This document shows, piece by piece, positions 14,088 to 25,100 of a stretch of DNA of 64,000 nt. Position 1 is the stretch's first letter; each line of letters starts with the position of its first letter. Source of the stretch: Bugulina stolonifera (taxonomy: Eukaryota; Bryozoa; Gymnolaemata; Cheilostomatida; Bugulidae); assembly GCA_935421135.1 (NCBI GenBank), contig OW285187.1, forward strand, positions 4,650,001 to 4,714,000, given 5' to 3'. The notes under the pieces are model-generated. The model saw only the letters and a program-made list of their open reading frames with translations. It was not told the origin of the DNA and made no database searches. A program made the translations under genes and the position numbers.

Positions 14088-14130
14088 TTCTCACGACTTT
14101 ACGCACTTTTAAGTGCGGTCTCTGTGAGAA
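14088..14130 (+). other. Nested stem-loop in the LINE 3' UTR
   Basis: Three nested complementary blocks: TTCTCAC (14088-14094) with GTGAGAA (14124-14130), GAC with GTC, and GCACTT (14103-14108) with AAGTGC (14111-14116). It sits directly before the poly(A) run. Some LINE clades use a 3' stem-loop for template recognition by their RT; that role here is inference. Confidence 0.6.
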
Positions 14131-14293
14131 AATGCAAAAAAAAAAAAAAAAAAAAAAAAATGTTACAAAACTAAATCATTAAATATTTAATATGAATATC
14201 ATGGTTTAAATTCTGCCTACACATGTTCACCCATCTGTGCAACATTTTGATGAATCACAGCTTATTTCATCGGTAAAGGCACATTTCGAAAAA

Positions 14294-14517
14294 GACAGTT
14301 AGAAACAGGACGTTTCACAACCGGACAGTTCGAAACAGGACAGTTAGAAACTGTGTAGATTACATTTCGAAGAACACAACTTACAGATAATTAGTTTTTA
14401 ATTAATTAAGTAAAAAATAGTACTTAAAATAAAAAATTAGTTGAAATTTGGGGTTTGAGGTTTCGAATTGTCCGGTGTTGAGCTGTCCACTTTCGAAGCG
14501 TCCTGTTTCGAACAGTT
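14294..14517. mobile_element. MITE-like inverted repeat with TTCGAA-rich arms
   Basis: The left arm (about 14299-14350) and the reverse complement of the right arm (about 14459-14515) share GAAACAGGACG, ACCGGACA and TTCGAAAC blocks in the same order, with small gaps. The centre is AT-rich with no coding potential. This fits a short non-autonomous DNA element, but no target-site duplication was confirmed. Confidence 0.55.
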
Positions 14518-15569
14518 GCATATTCTATTTCTTCACAGCAATGTCTTGATGTCTCCTCGTATGACTAGAGATGACCTCAAGCTGTTTAGATGAGTAATGA
14601 CATAGTTGTTTTGTTTATAGCAGCCTCCAGCTACTTATAAACACTCACTGTCATACAAGAGTTTATCTATTAATTTAACAATCTGTTTGTTAGGCTAAAG
14701 GTCATACTGGTGGGGGGAGGTTTTACTCTTGTTTTCTCATGATCAAAAGCTGAGAGCTGAAGCACTGCTGTTTGAAGTCAGTCAACTGTCATTTGTACTC
14801 TTCAAAGTTGGCACAGTCAGGCCTGCTGGCCGTATGCATGGATACAGATACAGCTCTGATCTTTTACAGTTACCAATTAGTACTAAAATTATAGCTTGTA
14901 CCATTGGTAAAGATAAATTCAAGAGAAGACTGTGGATTCAACAAAATAAACTGAAAATTCCTGAGTGTGGCACTACAATCAGGCTGTAGATTTGATAACC
15001 CCATATCAAGGAAGGTGCTGAATGCCAGTAGGGCAAATTAGGTATACTAGGGCAAGCTCTCTCCTAGGCCACTGAACAAGCGTGGATGATTGCCTTCAGA
15101 GCGCAGTGTCAGCGTCTGGACCCAACAAGTAAAGGGGATTTTGGTAAGATGGGGAAAGTTCAAGTGGACACCATGCAATTCATCTCTAAAATCAAGGGTA
15201 GAGGATATGTAGCAAATCCTCTACTCACACTTCTGTTTTGGTCCACACTCACTGTAGAAAAACCATGGAAGAGTTTGCTCGCAAACACTCGAGCAAAGGA
15301 GAAAAACCCGGCGTGTCTGTTTACTTCTAAAGTTTTTGGCAAAAGAAGAAGAGATTATCCAATATAAAATTATAGAAATCTAATTTTATAAAAATGTAGG
15401 CCTAATAGTGATTATATTAAATAAACTGTGAATTTGAAGAGTTCATGAAATAGCTTGTAGAATATTTGGTGTTAGTTTATGCAAGGAGTTTAAATTTGTC
15501 AATTTGTTATGCAACATCCATTGTTACAATTATTACATACATGTATGTGTATGGCTGAAAGTGCAGTGT

Positions 15570-15651
15570 GCTTCTATAATTTTATTCCTTTCATAAAATT
15601 TTAACTGATTATGGCTTCTGTGATTTTATTCCTTTCATAAAATTTTAACTT
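15570..15651. repeat. Two-copy 44-bp tandem duplication
   Basis: A block of about 36 bp, ending in ATTCCTTTCATAAAATTTTA, occurs twice with two or three mismatches. It lies just upstream of the acceptor that precedes the WDR89 start codon. Confidence 0.8.
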
Positions 15652-15671
15652 AACGGACATACAGGGTGATA

Positions 15672-18600
15672 ATGGCAAATATAGAAGATGCATTCAATGA
15701 GATGTCGCTGCATGGAAAATCTGCTGTGGAACTAACAAGTCCTGCAGACAATAAAGCAAGTAGTAAAAAAGGTGCCTCTGATGCTGATGTTGACATATAT
15801 TACCTTCAAGTACATCAGTACACTGGGTATGTTGGTTTACTCTGTATAAAGAATCTGGCAAGACTTTCGACTGATCTTCACGTGAATTTAGAGGATGACT
15901 TATTTGTACGTTTTCTAGGAATGCAGAAGAGTCGGTGGCTGACGGTAAACTGGCAGTTTTATGCTCTACACACAATGTTAGAGTATTTGACTCTGAGAGG
16001 ATGATCAGAACTTCAACAATTAACGGTAAATCAATAAGGGGTTGTTCATACAGTCTACAACAGTCTGTGGTCTTCATCACCAGACGCTCTACTCGATTGA
16101 TACAGCAGGTCCACTATTATTATTGACCAGCCTGTATTTAATATTGTAGGATCTGAGGCGCAGGTAACTAAAGTAAGGTTCGGACATAATTCTCCGGACT
16201 TAGTATACACTTGCTCTCTTGACTCTATGATAAGGTAATATTAGACTGCAAATGCTGTCTTGTTCTTCTACTGCATAAAATATCTACGTGTGTATCTTGC
16301 TGTTTATTTGCAGCAATAAATGGTAACAACCTAATAGAAGTTCATGAAAATTGATACTGGGTTATGCACACTGTATATCTGTTTACCAGCAAGCATTCGA
16401 TTTCTAATTACCTTTTAGAAGCTGGGATTTACGTACAAACTTGGAGAAACCGGCTTCCAAATTTAAAGGTAGGCTTGTTACTAAGTTACAGAAATTGAAA
16501 TCATTATTTATTTGAGTTGCAATGCATGCATTTCAATAATCATTCTGAACATCAACAAAATTTGAATTTCAGTCTACAGTATTTATACTATCCCCCTGTA
16601 TTAAACAGCCGAAGGTCGAGCTATTGCCCCCTTCCTCTCCTTTGATATGACACATAATGACAAGTTTCTCTGTGCTGGAACCAAACTTCATAAGGAGGAT
16701 GCTTTTCTATATTTCTGGTAAGTAGCCTAACAGTAGATTATTATCTTCTTGGGATCTGTGATATACACGTGTATCTCTATTTCATATAACCTACATGTAT
16801 GCTGTGTGTAATGGAATGAGAATGATGTAGGGATCACAGACAGACAGACTCTGTTGGCTGTTATGAGGATCTACACAGTGATGACATCACTCAGGTAGGT
16901 CATCTACTGGGCAGTAGTGGTCACCTAGCAGCTAGTCGTAGTCACCAGTGTACATATTCTCCTAACATCCCATATTTATAATATAGAAATGCCATTTGTT
17001 CCATGTAATAATTCTCCATAGGACATCACTTCAAGTATATATACATCATGCTTTATTACATTGTGATTTTTAGGTAAAGTTTCACACGACTAAGCAGGAC
17101 AGTCTGCTAACAGCCAGTGATGATGGTCTAGTCAACTATCTAGATATCAGTGAACTGTCTGAGGAGGATGCCTTGCAGTTCACTCTAGACACTTCATCTA
17201 CACCAGTTAGTACTTACCTGCCTACATACCTACGTACCTACTTACCTACCTAGCTACTCTACCTACCTACCTACCTACCTACCTACCTACCTACCTACCT
17301 ACCTACCTACCTACCTACCTACCTACCTACCTACCTACCTACTGAAGTGCTATGTTATGATTACTATGCTACTATTTATGTGTTGCAGGACAAACTATCT
17401 TGGTTGGATGATAACAGAGCCTTTATATCCACATTCTGTAATACAGCTTATATCTGGGACACTCACTCTGTAGGTACATAAATTATACTTACAATGTATA
17501 TACTGTGTACTTAGCACATACATATGTTGACATGATGGACACATTACCTGTATCTGTTGCAGGAAGCACTTGTAGGGAATAACCCAGCATTACAGCCCAT
17601 GTGTATTCATCTACATGTATACCATACATAGTATCATAAATAGATTTGCATACAATATTATATAAAACAATGCGGCCACCAATCAGTGCGGGATTCAAAC
17701 ATGTCTTGAATTGCTGTTTCAGGGAGATGAACTTGTGAAAAGAGAACTCGCTCACTTTCAGGTGAGTATTTGATTGCATGCCACATGATTACCTGTTATA
17801 ATGTGTGTAATCTGACTCTAACGAACTATACTGATGTAGTAGTTTACAACAGGTGCTATCAGTAGCTTGCATTGATGTGTAGTCAGTTAGCTAAACAGAC
17901 CAACCAACTCATCCTGGAGCTAACAGCCCAATGACCTATTCATTTACTGTTATAATTGTATGATTTAGTATTATTTCAATCTATTTCAACAGGATCAACT
18001 AAAGAACAACAAAGTCAATTATTTGGTAGATTGTTTTATGGACAGCAAGAACAGTCCCACAGTGCTAGCAGGAAATGACAGGTATAATATTTTATCTTCA
18101 CACTTACTATTGGTATATAAGCCTTTCTTGTGGGGTAACACTCCCAGCTTCATACTAATTGGTTTAGATTTACATAGCAATATAGTCTTGGGCACTAGCT
18201 AATACACATGTATTTCTAGATGTGATGGTCTGTTCTTCACCCTCACTGAGGAACCCTCATCTCACTTAGGAACTCTGTCTGCAGCACATTCTGAATGGAT
18301 GAGAGCCTGCTGTTATAACAAACATGTAAGATACCAGCTTTTCTCTAGTCTATACAGTTAGTTGATATCACTATACATGGTGTGTACCTCTATTATCTAT
18401 GAGAGAAACGTGTGTGTATGAAAGGAAATCTGTGACCTGGTTCAATCGCTCCCCTTTTCAACAGTTTTATGTCTGTCCTCTCCATCTTTGGTCCCACCAA
18501 TATGCAGACATACTCTCATTCAGTATGTAGGAGTCACCTATTCCCTCATATATTCCCTTTAGTCTCGGACTCTGTACACGGTTGGTGAAGATGCCCTGCT

Positions 18601-18718
18601 GTGCTGCTGGAAACCAGCCGAGGTGGTCAAGGAATCTCCTTCCAGGCAGAAGGCAGCTAAAGCTAACAGGCATCACTTGAAGTCATCGACAGACAGGAAG
18701 CCATATAAGAGACCATGA
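15672..18718 (+). CDS. WDR89: WDR89, WD40-repeat protein (complete, 12 coding exons)
   Basis: Exons: 15672-15826, 15919-16025, 16150-16234, 16419-16468, 16609-16717, 16831-16894, 17074-17205, 17389-17469, 17723-17761, 17993-18081, 18220-18325 and 18563-18718; 390 aa, close to human WDR89 (387 aa). Collinear landmarks include MANIEDAF at the start, GKLAVLCSTHNVRVFDSERM, FLSFDMTHNDKFLCAGT, LHSDDITQVKFH, SDDGLVNYLDI with EEDAL, and GEDALLCCWKP near the end, followed by a basic C-terminal tail ending KPYKRP. The repeats predict a beta-propeller; no catalytic residues are expected and the molecular role of WDR89 is poorly defined. The start is ATG 15672, since a GTG two codons upstream follows a splice acceptor and matches nothing. 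It converges on SCUBE, with 467 bp between stop codons. Confidence 0.95.
17211..17343. repeat. (TACC)n microsatellite in WDR89 intron 7
   Basis: Degenerate at the left and a pure CTAC/TACC tetranucleotide from about 17258 to 17341. It begins within 10 nt of the intron 7 donor (GTTAGT at 17206). Confidence 0.95.
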
Positions 18719-19185
18719 CCTTAGCCTCTGGTGAATATAGCGTGTATGGAATGAATGTTATATACGTGTATATATTGCTATTGTAAATCATATTGGTTAT
18801 TTAAATTTTAATCTTTATGCTACATTCACACTGCCGTTTATACTAATTACTAGCGGCGAGCGGCTAACGCTAACCACCTAACACATTATATAGTGACATG
18901 CTCCAGTGAGCGGTAAGGGTTCAACATGCTGAACTTTAAACCTCGCCGCTAACTAACACGTGCCAGCTATAGTATAGTAATAGTTAACCACATTGTGGTT
19001 AGCGTTGGCCGCTCGCCGCTAGTAGTTGGTATAAACGGCAGTGTGAATGTTGCATTACACTATGTGTACATTGATAAAGTGAAATATAATTTGGTATAAC
19101 ATATACTAAAATATAGTATTATAATCGCATTGTGCAAACACACAGTACATACACTACAGATTATCTGGATTACAGTTCTCCACTA
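18719..19185. other. Short intergenic gap between convergent WDR89 and SCUBE
   Basis: Must hold the 3' UTRs of both genes. About half of it is the MITE at 18817-19055. I see no clear AATAAA between either stop codon and the MITE. Confidence 0.6.
18817..19055. mobile_element. MITE with 60-bp terminal inverted repeats
   Basis: The left arm 18817-18876 and the reverse complement of 18996-19055 match with about five differences. Shared segments include ACATTCACACTGCCG, TTTATAC, CTAGCGGCGAGCGGC and AACGCTAACCAC. The arms are notably GC/CpG-richer than the surroundings. The 119-bp centre has no ORF. This fits a non-autonomous DNA transposon; the superfamily is not identifiable by eye. Confidence 0.85.
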
Positions 19186-22100
19186 TTAATAGTAATGTCG
19201 CTGGCTAAAACGCATTATATGGTAGAATTGTCTTATCTTGTCCGTTAATATTTTAATAAAGGATGGAGGTAGAACTTCATACTTTTGCTGCTCATACTCG
19301 TAGTATTGTGATGGGTCAGCTGTTACCCTGAGCAGTATCTTTAGCAGATTCTTATCCTATAACAGTCATTATACACTGTAAATATTGTAATATATTTATA
19401 TTGTACTGCATACGGGTATCATGATGGCAGCAGCATTCATTCCTGAGGTTGTGGGGTTTGAGTCTGGTTAAATCAGGACTTGAAAATACTGAAAGTCTTG
19501 TGCACAAGTCATGTTTAATGCCATTGCTGATAGTGCATGTGTAATGGGTCAATACTTCAAGTAGGAATTGAAGGCTCCTTCCTGGTACTCCTCCCAAAGT
19601 TTTTTCTCTCTTGGGGAGGATAGCTTCTTATTATGATCAATAGTTTATGGGCATCCATACCATACTTAATTGCAAGAAAATGAAGCAATTGTACATTTAC
19701 TTGTACATACTTTGAACACTTGTTGATGTTTGACTGTGTTGTAGAGTTGTCCCTCCCGCACCACTTCCTCTACCAGGCTTGTGTATCTTTCTGAAACATA
19801 AATATAAATGAGTAGGTTTTGGAACCAATTACCCACCATTAGAAAAGGGAAGGGTTGTGAAAATTACCTCCCCCTCTCCTTAAACTGCAATATGGGTTGA
19901 TATCTAAGCTAGAGAATGGAGTGAAGGTATTGTGTAATGTCTACTGACCTTCAAAAGTGACAAACTGGAGGTTGAAACCGTTCCCAGTAGTTTTACTGTT
20001 TGATCTGAAGTTTATCCATAAACTTTTAGATTTGACAACGAAGGCTTGCGGCTGGCTGACAGAGTTACAAGTCTCGTAGGTTAGTGGAGAATAAGGTGAA
20101 TCTATAATGTAGTGACTAGTATCTGTTATCCACACAACCCACCAAATATGGATTTACCTCCAGTTGTACATTAACTGGTACATACACACAATCACAGTCA
20201 TAATTCTAGTCAGTAGCATTAGTCGTCATCTATTTCACTATAATGATAACACAACTGTGTTTCCATGCTTCGATCAATATGGTAAAACTCCAATGGTAGC
20301 ATACTGATATTAGCATTTGGTTACAAATTTTAGTATTATTAACAAGGTTTTTCTCTCCATATTTCTTTTTTAAGCAGTATGTACAGTTGAACTAGTAATG
20401 TTATAGCTTGTGCTCCCACTATCCTAAATGAATGTGTGGTTACTGAGTATATTTGCTGTGGTTGGTTGTACATGTAGATATTGGGATCTAGTCAACGCTT
20501 TGAACTGAGGCTACAATAATACTACTATTGTACAACTAGGGATAGTACATAATAATATAAACTAACATGATCGTCTGAGTACAAGCACATCTCCACACAT
20601 CAGCTGTTCACTTTCTTCTAAATCCACTTCTGGTATCACTACTAGGATTCGTCTGCCCCTAGTAGGTATAATTTCCCACACACAGTTCACATCAGTAGGG
20701 TATTGTCCTGGCCAGTTGGGACTAGTAATAGACCCTTGTATAGTGCCATTGAATATACCTCCACATCTTCTATCTGAATTAAAAGAGCAGCCCATTTTGT
20801 TCTGCCATGCAACTTGTTGCAAACTATAGATTTTATATGAACTCCATGTATAAACTAATACAATGCATTAATTTGACACTTTGTAAAAATACACATTGAA
20901 CAATTATACATATTGTCTTACAAATTGTAGAAGCAATAGTATAGAAATAAATAGTATACCCTATAATAAATACATTAGGCTAATAATAATTATAGAAAAT
21001 AGAAGTCTGTGTTGATAATCATAATTATTATTATAGAGTGTAGTTGCAAGTTAAAGTTATCCTCTCTCTTTTTGACATTGACAGAGAGGATAACTTTCTA
21101 TTATAAATGTAACACTAATAGAATAGCATACCTTTGCATTGGCTCGCTGCTGATGATGCTGTGCTATCAGTATAGGTGTCTGCAGGGCATTGAATACAGT
21201 AATTCATCCCAGGGTCAGGCTGGTAACTATTAGCTGAACACGGGTTGCAGGTCAAGCTGATGACATCATAGTAATATCCAGCCTCACACCTATCTGATCA
21301 AATAATGTACTGGAGACATCATTGTAATCCATACATTGTACATATAATGTACATATACATAACTACACACTGTGGCCTAAAATGTTTTGATGCAATTACC
21401 AAAGATTTCCAGCTATTTCACTGAATACATACGACAGCACAGCCTTATATTTCAATACATCTTCTGGTGTGCCATTATTGTAATTGGCATTGTAGTACTT
21501 ACCTAGCATGCATTCACTAAAAGACTTTGAGCAAGATCTGTTAGTATCTGCATTATTGGGGCATCCAACACAGCCCAGCCTACCCCTATAAGGCTGGTAG
21601 GTTCCCTTGCTACAGAGAGTGCATGGCTTGAAACCTGTTTTAGAAGTACTACCAGCATCACACATACCTGAAACCAAAAGTCAGCACCTATAATGTATAC
21701 ATGACTGTGTATGCTAGGAATAGCACATGTCTCAACAGTAGGCTGAAATGACTCCAGTTCTGTAATTAGTCAATGTAAAATTGCAACATGCCATCAAGAA
21801 GGCATCAAAGCCGCAGGCCTGTTGCTCAACAAAAATTAAGTTTTATTGCAATGCATATTATACAATGTATAATTATGTAACATGTTTCCGATATGACTCA
21901 ATATCCTGAGCAAATTTTCAGATGTATATATCAATATAGATACAAGTAGAACGAGTAGCCATATTACTAACCTCCACAGTCCAAGAGTCCCCTAGCTCCT
22001 ACAGTTTGACCTTTGAAAGGACATGCAATGCACTCTAGCTGTCCTTCCAAATGCTGATACGTACCAGGAGGACATGGAGCACAGGTAGAGTTTCCAGTAA

Positions 22101-25100
22101 TAAAGTAGGAGCCAGGTCTACATCTTACTAGAATATAACGGATTAGTTTCTATCTCTCAATAACAATACACATGATTCAAATCTACAACACGAATTCAAT
22201 AGGATGATGCACATCATAATAAATATACATATAATATACCTAGGAATTCAGTACATTCTTTATAAATCTACATGTTTTATTGGAACCCAACAACATGTAC
22301 ATGTATATATTTTAACTGTTGATAAAAATATGCTTTATGTTCTCAGAAAAAGTATAAAAATTATTAATCAATACTGCTATGGAGTGTAAGGGATCACTTT
22401 TTGTCAAATATTGCTTAAACGTGAGATTCTGTGTAACTGACTATGAGGTTGGATATTAATTTTAGGTAGAGTTTAAAGATTAATTTTCAAATTGGAATTT
22501 TGCCTGACATCTGGCATTTGTAGTGCATTCATTATTATACAACAGATTTCACCTCATTCAAAATATCAGTATGTACACAACATAGTAAAATGTTGTAATG
22601 TACTATGATAGTATTATGATATGTGCAGTGTGATAATAAATGCATGACTCTAGAGTCTAGAAAGTTATGTTTACTGTAAAAATGATGAGAAAATACATTG
22701 ACAATTTAGGTGGTCTAAATCTCTGGCAGATAGCTAACTAGCTAGCTTGATGTTTTATGAAGCAATGAGGTCATTCTATTCCAACATTGCCAAAAGAAAG
22801 ACGTCTTTTTAAAACCATCATCTAGCAGAAAACAAAGACATTTTATTTATCACATTTTCAGGAATAGAAGATTTTATTTTTTTCCATATTTTGCACAAAT
22901 TTTTAGCATATTTTATTAGATTGATGAGCTCATCAAAAATGGGAAACTAATATTGCAAACACATAATTGCAAATTATTTTTATCTATCTTAATGATTGGT
23001 GCGGGTTAGTCCAAGTTATTGCTTCTCATCCACAAGTTTAGACAAGTGAACTAAAGGATGTGTTATATAGCAAAGCTGATCAGGATTGGAGACCATTTAT
23101 CTGTACAAGAAACTTCTCTAGACTACTCAAAACATGATGACGCAATCTCCACCTGGAAGTCATCGTAAGTAGACTTCTAGACTATAATTACTAGTTGTAT
23201 TATTTTGCACAACTTTGAGGTATTAACAGAGTAGGTAACTCCGTAATATAATGTGTGACTAAAGGGTTAATGTACATGTAGATGTATATACATGTAGGCT
23301 TATAGCATATATTATTATAATATTCATGTACAATGTGACTAATATATTATGTATGTATCACAGTCATATAAGTTATATCTTTTGCCCCATAGTTTGTCAT
23401 TTTAGTATATCATTGGATATACTTATAGTTATGGGACTGATTTGTTGAGTTTACTTAAAGAACACAAATCTTTATAGCCTTGAGTTGAACTTATTTCAGT
23501 TATTTGTCAATACTAGCTTAAAACGAACAATTTTAACCAAATGATACCAGAGCAACACCAAAATTGCTGAAAATTCTTTTTATACCATTACAGTCAGAAA
23601 AATTTAAATCGGCGAAAACTTATGTCTTCAGAAGTAAACGCACAAAACTTGTTTCAATGATGCTACTGTTGTTAGTGAACCATTAGTTTCTTACTGCAAT
23701 ATGGGTGATTAGAGCTGACAAGGTGGTAGTTATCTCCACATGTCCATTTACCCTCTGTTCCACTGAATGTCTTCCTTGATAGCACTAAATGGTTGTGTCC
23801 ATGTATAGTTCCGCCTCTCTCCTTTTTACGTAGTGATCTAACTAGTCGTTTCATTGGCTTACAGTTTAGCGAATTGCATTTGTCTGTAAATATGAAAGTA
23901 GTACACAATGAGTAATAACTAGTTTATTGGTTGTTTGTTCTGTTAGATTCCTTTCTCTACTTGTTAGCTGTTATTTTAACCGTGGACTTACTGTTGTTAG
24001 TGATGCTAAGGCTAGTATTGATGAAGAGTATTGAGTTGATAACTCCTATCTCTTGCTGATATCTTCTCCTGCTAGTCTCACACTTTAAGTCCATCTCGCC
24101 AATAGTCACACCTTTAATTCTAGAGTCTATATAATTAAACATAAAGCTTTAACTGACTAAGAATTAACAATATTTTAACATAACTTTTTGTAATAAACAT
24201 CAAATCAATTTTGTAGCATAGCATCGCAAGCTTTCTAGTAAAAAATGTTTAGGCTAATATCAACTGCTACAAGTAGGTTTAATATCAACTGCTACAAGTA
24301 GGTTTAATATCAGGGCTAATGTATCCCTTACTTTGTACAGAGTAGTTGAGAGCATTGTAGAGCTGCTGATACAGGTTGGCATCACTAACATCACAGTCTT
24401 GCTGCAACCCCACTGCGTACTGAATATACTTGGTTACAGTGGGCGCAATAACACTGGCTGTCAAATACAATAAATTTGCTTATATAATATTTTACAATAC
24501 CATAATAATAATAATATTATAATAAGACTAATTAATATATCATTAAAATATTAGCTAGTAGCTAGTTACATTCTTGAAAAAAAAATAAAGAATGAAATGT
24601 AAACTATGGCCAAGTTATGTGTAGCATGAGTGGTTTCAGGCATTACTTTCATTCCAGTAGGGCTAACTTAGTTTTTACATCATCGATCCTATTAATGTTA
24701 TAATATTAGTAATAAAATATGTTATAATATTTGCAATGTAATCTATTTATTGTGATGTTTACTATTCTCCACTATTACTAATGCACTTACGAGGTAATAG
24801 AGGTAGCTCTACTGTCAGATTTCCTTGGTAAGCTTCCTGCCATAAACTACCATCTAAAATTATTCCAATATCATGCATGCAGTTGCACTGGAAATTATAT
24901 TATATTATACATTACTCTATATTCAATGTGAACATACACATTATTTTACATCTACACACCTTCCATTTATACACTACATTTATGACGAAGTTAGTATATC
25001 ACATATTCCTTTCACAGCACATTTTAGGTATTTAACTCAATTATGTACTCTATAAATAATCATGTATTCATAACTATAGAAGTACTTACGCACGCAACTG

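Larger units (their letters stand above)
11790..14160 (+). mobile_element. 5'-truncated non-LTR (LINE) retrotransposon with poly(A) tail
   Basis: The element holds a single large RT ORF, a 3' UTR with a nested stem-loop (14088-14130) and a run of 25 A at 14136-14160. The left boundary is approximate. The ORF enters at the last residues of the endonuclease domain and an in-frame TAA lies just upstream (11804-11806), so the element is 5'-truncated, as usual for target-primed insertion. I could not find a convincing target-site duplication. It lies between the divergent TRAPPC9 and WDR89 genes in the sense direction of WDR89. Confidence 0.9.
14161..15671. other. Intergenic region 5' of WDR89
   Basis: Holds a MITE-like inverted repeat (14294-14517), a short tandem duplication (15570-15651) and a good splice acceptor (ACATACAG at 15657-15664) 7 nt before the WDR89 ATG, implying a noncoding WDR89 exon further upstream. 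Open frames at 14729-14989 and 15086-15367 have no recognisable similarity. Confidence 0.5.

Noticed and set aside
14729..15367. Plus-strand frames of 86 and 93 codons upstream of WDR89
   Set aside because: No similarity, no splice support and no collinear match to a known family; possibly noncoding WDR89 exon sequence.
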